Of a DNA stretch of 64,000 nucleotides, positions 1-9,521 are shown piece by piece. The notes below the pieces were generated by a model that worked only from the letters and a program-made list of their open reading frames with translations, searched no databases and had not been told where the DNA came from. This DNA comes from Pseudazoarcus sp963975885 (GTDB lineage Bacteria; Pseudomonadota; Gammaproteobacteria; Burkholderiales; Rhodocyclaceae), in contig CAXBIS010000001.1 in the NCBI GenBank assembly GCA_963975885.1, forward strand, positions 186,001 to 250,000, read 5' to 3'. Numbering within the stretch: the stretch's first letter is position 1; every line of letters begins with the position of its first letter. A program made the translations under genes and the position numbers.

Positions 1-248
1 GCGAGGATGGCGTGTCCGCAGAAAGACACCTCGCGCGACGTCTCGGCAGCCTGCAGCCCCTGGCGGGACTTGAACCATTGGCGCGTCACATCGATCAGCG
101 AGACCAGGCAGATCGCTACACCGAAATGTGCCTGGGCGAGTCTCGTGATGCGATCGAAGCGCTCTTCGGTCGGCGTATCGAGAAGACTGGCGCGATAGAG
201 CGCCTCGATGCGCTCGACTTCGTTGTGCGGATGATCCGGTGACTGCAT
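1..248 (-). CDS. GAF-domain signalling protein, N-terminal 82 residues (runs off the window)
   Basis: An open frame runs on the minus strand from an ATG at 248 to the window edge, giving MQSPDHPHNEVERIEALYRA and continuing with LLDTPTEERFDRIT, SLIDVTRQWFKS and VSFCGHAIL. These are hallmark segments of the GAF domain that opens many GGDEF, histidine kinase and phosphodiesterase proteins. The output domain lies outside the window, so the enzymatic role is unknown. It is followed in gene order by PAS chemoreceptors and a GGDEF-EAL protein, so a cyclic-di-GMP or kinase role would fit, but that is inference. No strong ribosome binding site is visible before the ATG. The gene is partial because of the window edge, not because it is broken. 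Confidence 0.8.
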   Translation of the reverse strand, partial: MQSPDHPHNEVERIEALYRASLLDTPTEERFDRITRLAQAHFGVAICLVSLIDVTRQWFKSRQGLQAAETSREVSFCGHAIL

Positions 249-315
249 CGGTGGTGCCCCAGACGCGACGGACGATCGGACCCACCGGGCGTTCGTCCGA
301 GCGGGTGGAGCAGTC

Positions 316-1971
316 TCAGACCCTCACACGAGCAAGAGTCTCGTTCAGTGCGGCTGCAACTCCGGCTAGCGTACCCGAGGACCGGGCAATCTGCATGACG
401 GCTTCCGCGCTGTCCTCCGATTTCTGGGCGATCTGCTCGACATTGCGCGAGATCTCGTTCGCTGCGCTCGACTGCTCACGCGTGGCCAGTTCGATGCCGT
501 CGATCAGTTGCAGGGTCTGTTCGGCCGAAGCCTTGATTTCGGCCAGCGCCCTGGCTGTCGACATCACGCTCTCGACGCTCAGCTCGACCTGCTCTTCGCC
601 TCGCCCGACCGCCGCCACCGCGACCCGCGTCTCCTCGGTCAGCGCCTCGATGATGCCGCCGATCTCGGTGGTCGACTGACTCGTTCGCTCGGCGAGCTTG
701 CGCACTTCGTCGGCGACCACCGCGAATCCCCGGCCGGATTCGCCCGCACGCGCCGCCTCGATCGCCGCGTTGAGCGCGAGCAGGTTCGTCTGTGCCGCGA
801 TCTCGGAGATTACCGCGACGATCTTGCCGATCTCCTGGGAGGAATGCGACAACTGTTCCATGGTCTTGGTCGTGTCGCGTACGTTGCTCGCAAGATCGCG
901 AATCTGCGCAGCGGCTCGCTCGGCCGTGTCGATGCCGGCATGGGCGTCATTTGCACTCTTTCGGGCAGAGTCGGCGGTCTCCTTGACGTTGTTGGCGACT
1001 TCGTTGATCGCCACGGTCACCTGTTCCACGGCCGCCGCGGTCGATGAGGCCGCCTCGCTGGTTGCACCCGTGCCTTTCGATACACCGTCGATCGCCTGTG
1101 ATACGGCGCCGGACTGGTGCTGCGTATCGCGTGCGGCTTCCTGGACGTTGATCAGGATGGCCTGCAGGTTCGCCATCATCGCGTTGTAGGCGTCCGCGAT
1201 CTGGCCGATCTCGTCGCGCCGCATGGAGGGCACGACGCGACGCAGATCGCCGTCGCGCTGCGTGGCGATCATCGCGTCGCGCAGTGCGCCCAGGTCGCGC
1301 ATCGTGCGCGGGATCAGGATCGCCGCCAGATAGATCTGAATGCTCAGCACCACCGCAAACGTGGCAATCAGCCCGCTGAGCGTGATCTCGCGGTCCGGCG
1401 CCTCGCTGGCGAGGGTGCCCGTCAGGCCCTGCGCGAAGATCATCATCACCAGCAGGGCGACGACCCCCAGCGCCGTCTGCAGCTTCGCGGCCAGCGACAT
1501 GCCGCCGATGCGTCCGAACATGCCCTTGCGAACGACCCGCCCGTTCTCCACGGTGAGCGCGCTGCCTTCGCGAACCTTGCGGTAGGCCGCCTCGATCCGG
1601 GGCTTGAGCTCCGCGGGAACGGTGCGGCGCACGGACTCGAAGCCCGTCACCTTGCCATTCTCACGCACCGGCGAAGCAAAGGCATGGACCCAGTAGTAGC
1701 CACCGTCCTTGCGCCGATTCTTGACGTAACCAGCCCACGGCTCGCCGCCCTTGATCGCTCGCCACAGGTCGGCGAATGCGTGTGTGGGCATGTCCGGATG
1801 GCGTACGAGATTGTGCGGGGCGCCGATCAGTTCCTCGCGCGAGAAACCCGACAGCTCGACGAACAGATCATTGGCGGCAACGATCTTCCCGGAGGGATCC
1901 GTGCGGCTGTAGATGAAACGCCCCTCGGGCACCGGCGTCTCGATGTTGGTGACGGGCTGATTGTTGCGCAT
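316..1971 (-). CDS. PAS-containing methyl-accepting chemotaxis protein (Aer-like)
   Basis: The 551-residue protein is an aerotaxis/energy-taxis-type chemoreceptor. The start at 1971 is chosen because it gives MRNNQPVT, the classic Aer N-terminus, with GGAGG 5 bases upstream; a longer frame begins at 2022 without these marks. Order: PAS domain (about residues 10-110), two membrane segments (about 164-190 and 196-222), a HAMP-like linker, then the cytoplasmic MCP signalling hairpin (about 380-425: QTNLLALNAAIEAARAGE and FAVVADEVRKLAERT). In Aer the PAS domain holds FAD and senses redox; the flavin is inferred here. There is no periplasmic ligand domain between the membrane segments, as in Aer. 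It is related to the receptor at 5113-7323. Confidence 0.9.
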   Translation of the reverse strand: MRNNQPVTNIETPVPEGRFIYSRTDPSGKIVAANDLFVELSGFSREELIGAPHNLVRHPDMPTHAFADLWRAIKGGEPWAGYVKNRRKDGGYYWVHAFASPVRENGKVTGFESVRRTVPAELKPRIEAAYRKVREGSALTVENGRVVRKGMFGRIGGMSLAAKLQTALGVVALLVMMIFAQGLTGTLASEAPDREITLSGLIATFAVVLSIQIYLAAILIPRTMRDLGALRDAMIATQRDGDLRRVVPSMRRDEIGQIADAYNAMMANLQAILINVQEAARDTQHQSGAVSQAIDGVSKGTGATSEAASSTAAAVEQVTVAINEVANNVKETADSARKSANDAHAGIDTAERAAAQIRDLASNVRDTTKTMEQLSHSSQEIGKIVAVISEIAAQTNLLALNAAIEAARAGESGRGFAVVADEVRKLAERTSQSTTEIGGIIEALTEETRVAVAAVGRGEEQVELSVESVMSTARALAEIKASAEQTLQLIDGIELATREQSSAANEISRNVEQIAQKSEDSAEAVMQIARSSGTLAGVAAALNETLARVRV

Positions 1972-2135
1972 GGAGACCTCCGGCGTTGATCGCGGTCCAT
2001 CCGGTGGGCACGGCAAGACCACGGGAAGACATCCGTTCTACGGCATGCGGGAGGAATGCTTTAGCGGGTGTGGCAGGCGAGACCGTGCCGCCGGCCGCGT
2101 CCAGGACGCCCGGAGCGAGGTGGCGCCAGAGCGCC

Positions 2136-5066
2136 TCAGGCGGGCGTGCGTCGTTCGTCGTCGAGTAGCCTGGTGCAGCGCGCGGCATCCAGGGCGCGGT
2201 GGAACAGCCAGCCCTGTACTTGCGTACAGCCCAGTTGTTCAAGCGCGTCGAGGTCGGCGGGTGTTTCCACGCCCTCGGCGATGACCTCCAGCCCGAGCTG
2301 GCCAGCCAGGCGGATCAGTGCGTCGACGATGAAGCGGTTGTTGCGGGTGATGCTGATCGCGTGCACGAAGGCACGATCGATCTTGATCTTGTCGACCGGC
2401 ATCGACTGCAGGTGAGCGAGCGAGGAGTAGCCGGTACCAAAGTCGTCGAGCGCGATCCGCACGCCCAGTGTGCGCAGGCGGTCAAGGTTGCCGGCCGTGC
2501 TCTCGATGCTGCGCACCAGGGCTGTTTCGGTGACCTCCAGTTCGATTGCGTCGAAGGGCAGCCCGTGCTCGTGCATCAGCGTCTCGAGGGTGTCGGCGAA
2601 GTCCGGCTGCTTGAGCTCATGGACCGAGACGTTGACTGCCAGGCGCACGGCCAGCCCGGCACCGCGCCATGCGGCGAGTTGGCGGCAGGCGTGGGCGAGC
2701 ATCCAGTGACCGAGTTCGAGGATCATGCCGGTTTCCTCGGCCAGCGGTACGAAGCGGTCCGGTCCGATCACGCCGAAGCGTGGGTTGGTCCAGCGCATCA
2801 GCGCCTCTACGCAGACGATGCGGCGCGCGCCCAGTTCGATCACCGGCTGGTAATGCAGATCGAGTTCGCTGTTGTCGCTGCGGATCGCGTCCTTCAGCGC
2901 GGCTGCCAGTTCCACGTCCTCGACCGAACCCGAATCGTGTTCGGCCGCGTAGAGCTTGTAGTGGCCGCGTCCGGCGTGCTTGCTCCGGTACATCGCCTGG
3001 TCGGCGTGGCTCATGGCCGTATCTGCGCTGTCGGCGTCGCGCGGAATCATGCAGATGCCGATGCTCGCGTTGGCGGCGATCTGGCTGTCGCCGATCGCGA
3101 TCGGCGCGTCGAGCGCGGCGAGCAGCTTGCGCGCGATGCCGATGGCATCATCCTCGCCGCGCAGGCCCGGCGCGATGACGACGAACTCGTCGCCACCGAA
3201 GCGCGCCAGCGTGTCGCCGCCGCGCAGGCTGGCTTGCAGGCGCTTGGCGACGGTGACGAGCACCATGTCGCCCGCCTTGTGGCCAAGGGTATCGTTGATC
3301 AGCTTGAAGTTGTCCAGGTCGAGGAACATCAGCGCAGCCGCGCCGCGATTGCGCTCGGCGGCCTCGATGGCCTGTTCGATGCGATCGATCAGCACCAGCC
3401 GGTTGGGCAGGCCGGTGAGGCTGTCGTGGGTCGCGCTGTGTTCGAGCTGCTGTTCCCAACTCACGCGCTCGGACAGGTCGCGCGCGATCAGCGAGTAGCG
3501 CGCCACCGTGCCGTCGATCTCGCGGTGGGCGACGACGACGATCGACACCGGTATGCGGCGCCCAAGTCCGCAGCGCAGGTGCGTCTCGCCCGAGAATACA
3601 CCGGCATTTCGCGCCGCTGCGAACATGGCCTCGGGCGGCAGCGGCAGGTCGACGTCGTCGAACAGGTGCTCCAGCGGCACACCCGCCCCGTCGTCCGCAG
3701 CCTGCGGTGCCAGTGCGAAGGCCTGGCGCGCGGCCGGGTTCGCATACCTCAGGCGCAGGCCCCGGTCCGCCTGGAAGACCCAGTCCGGCGACTCCTCGAG
3801 CACCGCCAGCAAGTGGCTGCGTTCGTCCTCGAGACGGCATCGGGCCTCGATGTTGCGCACGAAAGCCACGGCGCAGCGCCGGCCGTCGAGTTCCGCCCCG
3901 CCCAGGCTGATCTCCACCGGGACCAGCGTGCCGTCGCGGCGCACGCCGGACACGGCGCGCATGTGACCCATCGGCCGGCTATAGGGCGCACGGGCGTAGG
4001 CGCTTCGCTCGATCACGTGGCGCTCGCGCAGCGAGGCAGGCAGCAACACCTCCACGGGCCGTCCGACCAGCTCGTCGGTGGTGTAGCCGAAGTCGGAAAG
4101 CAATTGGTTGTTGGCGGCCACGACGAGACCTTCCGAGTCGATCACGAGTACGCCGTCCGGGGCCTCGGTGATCAGCGTGTCGAGAAAGCGTTCCTTCTCG
4201 GCGAGCCGACGCCGCAGCGCCTTTTCGCGCAGATAGGGCAGGCGCAGGTTGCTCAGGTAGGACAGGCGGTAGAAGGCCGCTCCGGCGATGACCTTGTAGG
4301 CATAGCCGGCCAGATGGGCCAGGTCGGCACCGTGCTCGCGCACCAGAAACAGGCCCTCGGCCACCATCAACGCGGCAATGCCGGCCGTGAGCAGGGCGCT
4401 GTGCGCCGGCTGTGGGCCCTCGCGCAGCAGCACGGTCACGAGCGCAGCGATCAGGGCCAGCGCGACCACCGCCTCCGCGACGATGCCTGTAAGTGTGCGA
4501 GCGCCGTCGTCGATGGCCAGGGTCGGGAGTGCGTCGGCGGCGGCTATGATTGCGGCGATCGCCGTGGCAGTGGTGGCCAGCGTCGCGCCCAGCCAGCGCA
4601 GCTTGAGGCCGCGATCGAACGTACGCTCGGGCAGCCACAGGCGCGCAAGAATCGCGCAGGCGGCGGTGGCGCGCGCGAGCACGCACAGCGCGATTTCCTT
4701 CTGCGGCGTGTTCGGCGTGACGAAATCGGGCATGCGCGATGAGGACAGCACATGGGCCAGGTCCATCAGCCCGACTGCGAGGAAGCCGAAGGCAAACACC
4801 ATGTCGCCGATCGAGATGCGGCCCTGGTGGTTCCAGCCGGACAGGAAAATGAGCAGCGCCAACGCGATCGTGGCGTGACGCAGGACACTGTCTGCGGGAA
4901 CGAACCACGCGCGCGGCAGGTGCTGCGGCCCGGCCAGCAACAGCACCATGACGGTCAGCGCGCCGGCCGCGATTGCAGCGCTTCCAGTTCGCAGCCAGCG
5001 GGCATCGACATCGGTGCCGGTCGTGCCGGCCGTCGCTTGCGTGAAGGATTCGGCCCGAGTGTTCAT
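2136..5066 (-). CDS. MASE3-PAS-PAS-GGDEF-EAL cyclic-di-GMP protein
   Basis: A 976-residue dual cyclic-di-GMP turnover protein. The N-terminal ~280 residues form a multi-pass membrane sensor resembling MASE3 (LMDLAHVLSS, MPDFVTPNTPQKEIA). Two PAS domains follow (about 290-400 and 410-540), then GGDEF and EAL. The diguanylate cyclase motif GGDEF is intact near residue 622; the phosphodiesterase motifs EALMRW (near 754) and DDFGTGYSS (near 875) are intact too, so both activities are possible. The start at 5066 is chosen because the longer frame from 5204 would run into the chemoreceptor ending at 5113; its ribosome site is weak. It sits between two related chemoreceptors, which suggests a shared motility or biofilm decision. 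The ligand is unknown. Confidence 0.88.
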   Translation of the reverse strand: MNTRAESFTQATAGTTGTDVDARWLRTGSAAIAAGALTVMVLLLAGPQHLPRAWFVPADSVLRHATIALALLIFLSGWNHQGRISIGDMVFAFGFLAVGLMDLAHVLSSSRMPDFVTPNTPQKEIALCVLARATAACAILARLWLPERTFDRGLKLRWLGATLATTATAIAAIIAAADALPTLAIDDGARTLTGIVAEAVVALALIAALVTVLLREGPQPAHSALLTAGIAALMVAEGLFLVREHGADLAHLAGYAYKVIAGAAFYRLSYLSNLRLPYLREKALRRRLAEKERFLDTLITEAPDGVLVIDSEGLVVAANNQLLSDFGYTTDELVGRPVEVLLPASLRERHVIERSAYARAPYSRPMGHMRAVSGVRRDGTLVPVEISLGGAELDGRRCAVAFVRNIEARCRLEDERSHLLAVLEESPDWVFQADRGLRLRYANPAARQAFALAPQAADDGAGVPLEHLFDDVDLPLPPEAMFAAARNAGVFSGETHLRCGLGRRIPVSIVVVAHREIDGTVARYSLIARDLSERVSWEQQLEHSATHDSLTGLPNRLVLIDRIEQAIEAAERNRGAAALMFLDLDNFKLINDTLGHKAGDMVLVTVAKRLQASLRGGDTLARFGGDEFVVIAPGLRGEDDAIGIARKLLAALDAPIAIGDSQIAANASIGICMIPRDADSADTAMSHADQAMYRSKHAGRGHYKLYAAEHDSGSVEDVELAAALKDAIRSDNSELDLHYQPVIELGARRIVCVEALMRWTNPRFGVIGPDRFVPLAEETGMILELGHWMLAHACRQLAAWRGAGLAVRLAVNVSVHELKQPDFADTLETLMHEHGLPFDAIELEVTETALVRSIESTAGNLDRLRTLGVRIALDDFGTGYSSLAHLQSMPVDKIKIDRAFVHAISITRNNRFIVDALIRLAGQLGLEVIAEGVETPADLDALEQLGCTQVQGWLFHRALDAARCTRLLDDERRTPA

Positions 5067-5112
5067 CGGTTCATGAAACGATCTTCGGAGCGGGTCGGCG
5101 CCGCGATCGGCG

Positions 5113-7323
5113 TCAGGCACCGCGTGGGGCGAGTCGGGCCATCGCCGTCTCGTCCGGTTGTCGGTTGTCGGGACTTGTGGTCGGGGCAAGGGGCGAGACC
5201 GCATGCATCCTCGCCTCGCCCGACGCGATGCGGAAGCGCGCAGTCAGTGTGTCGAGTGTGCGCGCGAGTTCGGCCAGATGGCCGGCGGCGGTTGCGCTCT
5301 CGCCCGCACTGGCCGAGACCTGCTCGGTGCCCATTGAAACGCTCTCGATCCGGCCGGCGATTTCGCGCGTGGCCGCGGCCTGCTCCTTGAGCGCGTGGCC
5401 GATCTCCTCGACTGCACCGGCGATGCGGCCGGTGCCGGATTCGATGTCCACGACCGAGCGCGCCGCATCTTCGGCCAGCGCGACGCCGTCGCGCACCTGG
5501 CCGACGTTCGCTTCCATGCACGCAACCGCGTCGCGCGTACCTTGCTGGATACGCTCGATCATGCGCACGATGTCCGCCGTCGAGCCCGAAGTGCGCTCGG
5601 CGAGCTTGCGCACTTCGTCTGCGACCACGGCGAAACCACGGCCCTGTTCACCGGCCCTTGCGGCCTCGATCGCGGCGTTGAGCGCGAGCAGGTTGGTCTG
5701 CTCGGCCACTTCACGGATCACCTGGACGATGCTGCCGATTTCCTGCGACAGGCCTTCGAGCGCGCGGATGCCGTCGGCCGTTTCGGTTACGGTTTCGGCA
5801 ATACGGTTCATGCCGGCTGAGGTATCGCGGATCACGCTGGCGCTGCGTTGCGAGTGCTTGGTTGCTTCCTGCGTGATCATGCGCGAATCCTCGGCGTGGC
5901 CCTCGACCACGTCGATCGACGCTGACAACTGCTCGACCGCTGCGGCCATGCTCGCGGCCGACTCGGCCTGAGCCTGCGCCACCTGAGAGGCGTCCATGGC
6001 GGTCCGGCTCAACTGGTCCGATTCGACGTTCAGCCGAGCGACTTCCTTGCTGACCTCGGCGACCAGTTCATGCAGGTTGTTGCGCATCGTCGACAACTCG
6101 GCCAGGAGTGTGCCGATCTCGTCGCGACCGGATACCGGTACAGGCCGATCGAGTTGGCCGGCGGCAATCGCGCGCGCAGCCCCCACGGCCTGGCTCAGCC
6201 CGCTGCGGATGCGGCGAAGCGTAAACAGTGCCGTCAGCGTGCCGGCGATCGCACCGATCACGACGAGGGCGATGAAGATGGCCTGTGTGGTGCGGTAACG
6301 GTCTTCAGCGGCTCGATGCTCGGCTGCGGTGGCTTCGGCCTGGTAGTCGGTCAGCGCATGCAGTGCCTGCATGGCCATTTCGCCCTCAATGTGGCCGGCC
6401 TCGACGAAACGATCCAGCGTCGAACTGTCGGCGCGGCCTTCGCGGATGGCACCCAGCGCTTCGCCGAGCTTTCCCAGCCAGGCGTCGCGCCGGGTTTCGA
6501 AGCTGCGTGCGAGCTCACCTTCCTCTTCGGTCATGAAGGTCTCAAGGTACGCGGCCCACAGGCGGTCGATCTCTCCGCGGTTTCGGCCAATCGCGTCCAG
6601 ATGTACGTCGGCCGGTGTCGCACCCAGTTCGTCACGCTGTCGTGCGAGAAAGGCGAGTACGACCAGTCGGCGGTTTTCGTTGAGGCGATAGCCGATGTTG
6701 TCGAGCTGCATGATCGGAAGCATGCGGTCGGCGTAGACGGTGGCGAGGCTCTCGCGCGCGGCGTGCATGCCATAGAGCCCCAGCGCGACCGCTACGTAGA
6801 AGATGAGCGTGGCGAACGAGGCCCATACCCATAGGCGTTGGCTCAGGCTCAGCCGCCCGGCGGCGCGCGCCAGCGTGCGCAAGCGGCCGCGGCGCAGCGG
6901 ACGACCCTCGTCGAGCGTCCATTTGGGATCGCGTCGCATGTCGGCATACAGCCTGTCTGCTGCGGAGATCTCGTCGTCCGGTGCGCGTACGCGCACCGAA
7001 AGGAAGCCGCCGTCGGGGGTGGGCGAAACGTTGGCGCGTACCCAGTAGTGGTCGCCATTCTTGCAGCGGTTCTTGACGATGGCCGTCCACGGCCGACCGC
7101 GCTTGAGCGTTGCCCACAGGTCGCGGAATGCCTCCGCAGGCATGTCGGGGTGTCGCACGAGGTTGTGCGCCTGGCCGAGCAATTCCTCGCGGGTGAAACC
7201 GGAAATCGCGACGAATGCGTCATTGGCGCTGACGATTCGGCCCTTCGCGTCGGTGCGCGAAACGAGGGTTGTGCCGTCCGGAACCGGCCGGTTGACGCCG
7301 GTAACGGGCTGATTGTTGCGCAT
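5113..7323 (-). CDS. PAS-containing methyl-accepting chemotaxis protein with periplasmic helical domain
   Basis: A 736-residue receptor starting MRNNQPVT, with GGAGG just upstream of the ATG at 7323. Order: Aer-type PAS (about 10-110), a membrane segment (about 160-185), a mainly helical extracytoplasmic region of about 165 residues resembling four-helix-bundle (TarH-like) sensors, a second membrane segment (about 350-370), HAMP, and the MCP hairpin (about 535-575: QTNLLALNAAIEAARAGE). It therefore could sense an internal PAS input and an external ligand together. The PAS and hairpin regions closely match those of the protein at 316-1971, so the two look like paralogues. It ends 47 bp before the start of the GGDEF-EAL gene. 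Confidence 0.9.
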   Translation of the reverse strand: MRNNQPVTGVNRPVPDGTTLVSRTDAKGRIVSANDAFVAISGFTREELLGQAHNLVRHPDMPAEAFRDLWATLKRGRPWTAIVKNRCKNGDHYWVRANVSPTPDGGFLSVRVRAPDDEISAADRLYADMRRDPKWTLDEGRPLRRGRLRTLARAAGRLSLSQRLWVWASFATLIFYVAVALGLYGMHAARESLATVYADRMLPIMQLDNIGYRLNENRRLVVLAFLARQRDELGATPADVHLDAIGRNRGEIDRLWAAYLETFMTEEEGELARSFETRRDAWLGKLGEALGAIREGRADSSTLDRFVEAGHIEGEMAMQALHALTDYQAEATAAEHRAAEDRYRTTQAIFIALVVIGAIAGTLTALFTLRRIRSGLSQAVGAARAIAAGQLDRPVPVSGRDEIGTLLAELSTMRNNLHELVAEVSKEVARLNVESDQLSRTAMDASQVAQAQAESAASMAAAVEQLSASIDVVEGHAEDSRMITQEATKHSQRSASVIRDTSAGMNRIAETVTETADGIRALEGLSQEIGSIVQVIREVAEQTNLLALNAAIEAARAGEQGRGFAVVADEVRKLAERTSGSTADIVRMIERIQQGTRDAVACMEANVGQVRDGVALAEDAARSVVDIESGTGRIAGAVEEIGHALKEQAAATREIAGRIESVSMGTEQVSASAGESATAAGHLAELARTLDTLTARFRIASGEARMHAVSPLAPTTSPDNRQPDETAMARLAPRGA

Positions 7324-7485
7324 TCGGGGCCTCCGCGCTGCGCGAGATCACGCCTGTCGTGATCGCGCCTCGATGTCGTGCACAAAGTCACACTTCGCGT
7401 ATACGTTGTGCACAGTGCGCATCGTCGCGCGCTGGCGGAATCGGGCGAGTCTGAATTACGGGTAGGAATCGTCCTACGAGTCGCT

Positions 7486-8178
7486 TCAGCCGACGATCTG
7501 GTGCTGGAGCGCATAGCGCACCAGCTCCGCGCCGGACTCCAGCTGCAGCTTCTGCATCAGGCGGGCCTTGTGGGTGCTCACGGTCTTGACCGAAAGGCGC
7601 AGTTCTTGCGCGATGCCGGTGACGGTCCTGCCGCGGGCGAGCAGTGTCAGCACTTCCATTTCGCGATTCGACAGGCGCGCATGGGGCGGGCCACCGTCCG
7701 CAGGTTCGAGCAGCATGCGGGCGGAGATCTCGGGGTCCACGTACCGCTGGCCACGCGCGGTGCGGCGCACGGCGGCGATCAGATCCTCCGGCTCGCAGTC
7801 CTTGGTCAGGTAGCCGGCGGCTCCGGCGCGCAGCAAGCGCGTGGCGAGCTGGTTGTCGGCGTGCATCGTGAACACCAGCACCGGCAGGCGCGGCTGGACC
7901 TCGCGCACGCGGCGCACCAGCTCGACCCCGTGCGGACCCGGCATGCCGACATCGCTGACGAGCACATCGGCGGGCGTATCACGCACCCGGGCAAGTGTCT
8001 GCCAGCCGTCCAGGCATTCGCCGACCACTTCGATGTCGTCGGCCAGCGCCAGCACCTGACGCACGCCCTTGAGTACAACGCGGTGATCATCGGCCAGCAG
8101 TACGCGCGTCGCGCTCGGAATTTCAGTGAGCGCCCATGCGGCGCAGGACCGCGCATTCGTCGCAGGATGGCGCCGCAT
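7486..8178 (-). CDS. NarL/FixJ-type LuxR-family response regulator
   Basis: A receiver domain (VLLADDHRVVLKGV near the start, phosphoacceptor in VLVSDVGMPG) is followed by a GerE/LuxR helix-turn-helix (LSNREMEVLTLLARG, VKTVSTHKARLMQKL). It is the output partner of the kinase ending at 8123, which it overlaps. The start is uncertain. The homologous N-terminus would lie near 8121, where the only candidate is an ATT codon directly after the kinase stop; the nearest in-frame ATG is at 8178, inside the kinase gene and without a clear ribosome site. I list the ATG version. Targets are unknown; the family often controls respiration or stress genes. Confidence 0.85.
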   Translation of the reverse strand: MRRHPATNARSCAAWALTEIPSATRVLLADDHRVVLKGVRQVLALADDIEVVGECLDGWQTLARVRDTPADVLVSDVGMPGPHGVELVRRVREVQPRLPVLVFTMHADNQLATRLLRAGAAGYLTKDCEPEDLIAAVRRTARGQRYVDPEISARMLLEPADGGPPHARLSNREMEVLTLLARGRTVTGIAQELRLSVKTVSTHKARLMQKLQLESGAELVRYALQHQIVG

Positions 8179-9442
8179 GCGGCGCGGGCGCCGCATTGGG
8201 AACGCGCAGATCCAGCACCGTGCCACCGCCGGGCGGGGTGGTCCAGGTGATGCTGCCACCCAGGATGGCTGCCCGTTCGTGCATGCCGAGCACGCCGAAA
8301 TGTCCTTCCGTGCCGCCCCGCATCGGGTCGAAGCCGATACCGTCGTCGCTCACGCGTACCTGCAGCGCGTCGTCGTGCGTGGCCAACTCGATGCTCACCT
8401 GCGAGGCCTGCGCGTGGCGCACGACGTTGGTCAGCGCCTCCTGCACGATGCGGAACACCGGCAGCGCGTGACGTTCGTCGATGGCGGGCAGTCCCGTCCG
8501 TGGCAGCGACAGCCGGCACGCGATGTCGCAGCGGCGCTCGAAGTCTTCCAGAAGCCATTCGAGGGCCGGCTCCAGTCCGAGATCGAGCGCGGTGGGGCGC
8601 AGCGCGCCCGAGACACGACGAACGGCGCGAATGGCCTCGTCGATCAGCCCCTTCATGTCGTTCAGCCGCTCGGCGTGGCGCGGATCGGAGGCGACCAGCG
8701 CGTTGCGCAGCATGGCCGCGTCCATGCGCAGTGTGGTCAGGTACTGACCCAGCTCGTCGTGGATCTCGCGGGCGACGTTGGCGCGCTCCTCTTCCATCTG
8801 GCGCTGGTGGTGGGCGGCCAGTGCGCGCAGGCGCTGGCGCGAATGACACAACTCGGCGTCGGCGGCCTGACGCTCGGTGATGTCCTGCACCGTGCCGATG
8901 GCGCAGCACAAGGCGCCTTCGTGGTCGAACTCGATCTGTGCGCGTTCGTGCACCCAGCGCACCGAGCCTTCGCGCACGATGCGATGCACGAGATCGTAGC
9001 CGTCGCCCGCGAGCGCACGCGCCCAGGCCTGACGCACGCGTTCGCGGTCGTCCACATGCACCCGCGCGAGAAAGGTCGCGTAGTCGATCGGCGTGTCCGG
9101 CGCGATGCCGAAGATACGGTAGGTTTCGGCGCTCCATTCGATCACGCCCCGCGGTTCGGTGATGCACCAGCTGCCGACATGGGCTACGGTCTGGGCGCGC
9201 TCCAGTTCGGCACGCGAGGCCTGCAGCGCAGCCATTCGCTGGCGGTTGCGCGACAGCAGCAACAGACTCAGCCCGGCCAGTGCGCACGCCGCCAGCGTGG
9301 GCAGGAAGATTGGCGAGATGTCGTTGCCGACACCGAGCAGCGTGAGCGCGAGCAGCACGGCTGCCGCCAGTGCGAGCACACAGCCGCCGACCTCGACGAT
9401 GCGACGCTGTGGTGTGCGGGCGGGCAATGCGTGTTCAGACAT
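8123..9442 (-). CDS. PAS sensor histidine kinase, NarX-like HisKA_3 type
   Basis: A 439-residue membrane kinase with two adjacent N-terminal membrane segments (about 18-36 and 42-60), a PAS domain with PAC (about 85-190), a HisKA_3 dimerisation segment with the phosphorylated histidine in AREIHDELGQYL (near residue 225), and a HATPase domain ending near 420 (DDGIGFDPMRGG). The periplasmic loop is minimal, so the signal is probably membrane-borne or cytosolic through PAS. It is cotranscribed with, and overlaps, the NarL-type regulator downstream. The start ATG at 9442 is a good fit to the hydrophobic N-terminus. Confidence 0.88.
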   Translation of the reverse strand: MSEHALPARTPQRRIVEVGGCVLALAAAVLLALTLLGVGNDISPIFLPTLAACALAGLSLLLLSRNRQRMAALQASRAELERAQTVAHVGSWCITEPRGVIEWSAETYRIFGIAPDTPIDYATFLARVHVDDRERVRQAWARALAGDGYDLVHRIVREGSVRWVHERAQIEFDHEGALCCAIGTVQDITERQAADAELCHSRQRLRALAAHHQRQMEEERANVAREIHDELGQYLTTLRMDAAMLRNALVASDPRHAERLNDMKGLIDEAIRAVRRVSGALRPTALDLGLEPALEWLLEDFERRCDIACRLSLPRTGLPAIDERHALPVFRIVQEALTNVVRHAQASQVSIELATHDDALQVRVSDDGIGFDPMRGGTEGHFGVLGMHERAAILGGSITWTTPPGGGTVLDLRVPNAAPAPHAAPSCDECAVLRRMGAH

Positions 9443-9521
9443 GCGAATGGCTGTTTATCCATGGTTGTAACATGGACATTCTAACCCGGCTGCGACGCGC
9501 CGGAGGAGTAGAATCGCGGCC

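Noticed and set aside
2199..4742. 847-codon open frame opposite the GGDEF-EAL gene
   Set aside because: Antisense shadow of a well-supported gene in GC-rich DNA; no domain recognisable and no ribosome site.
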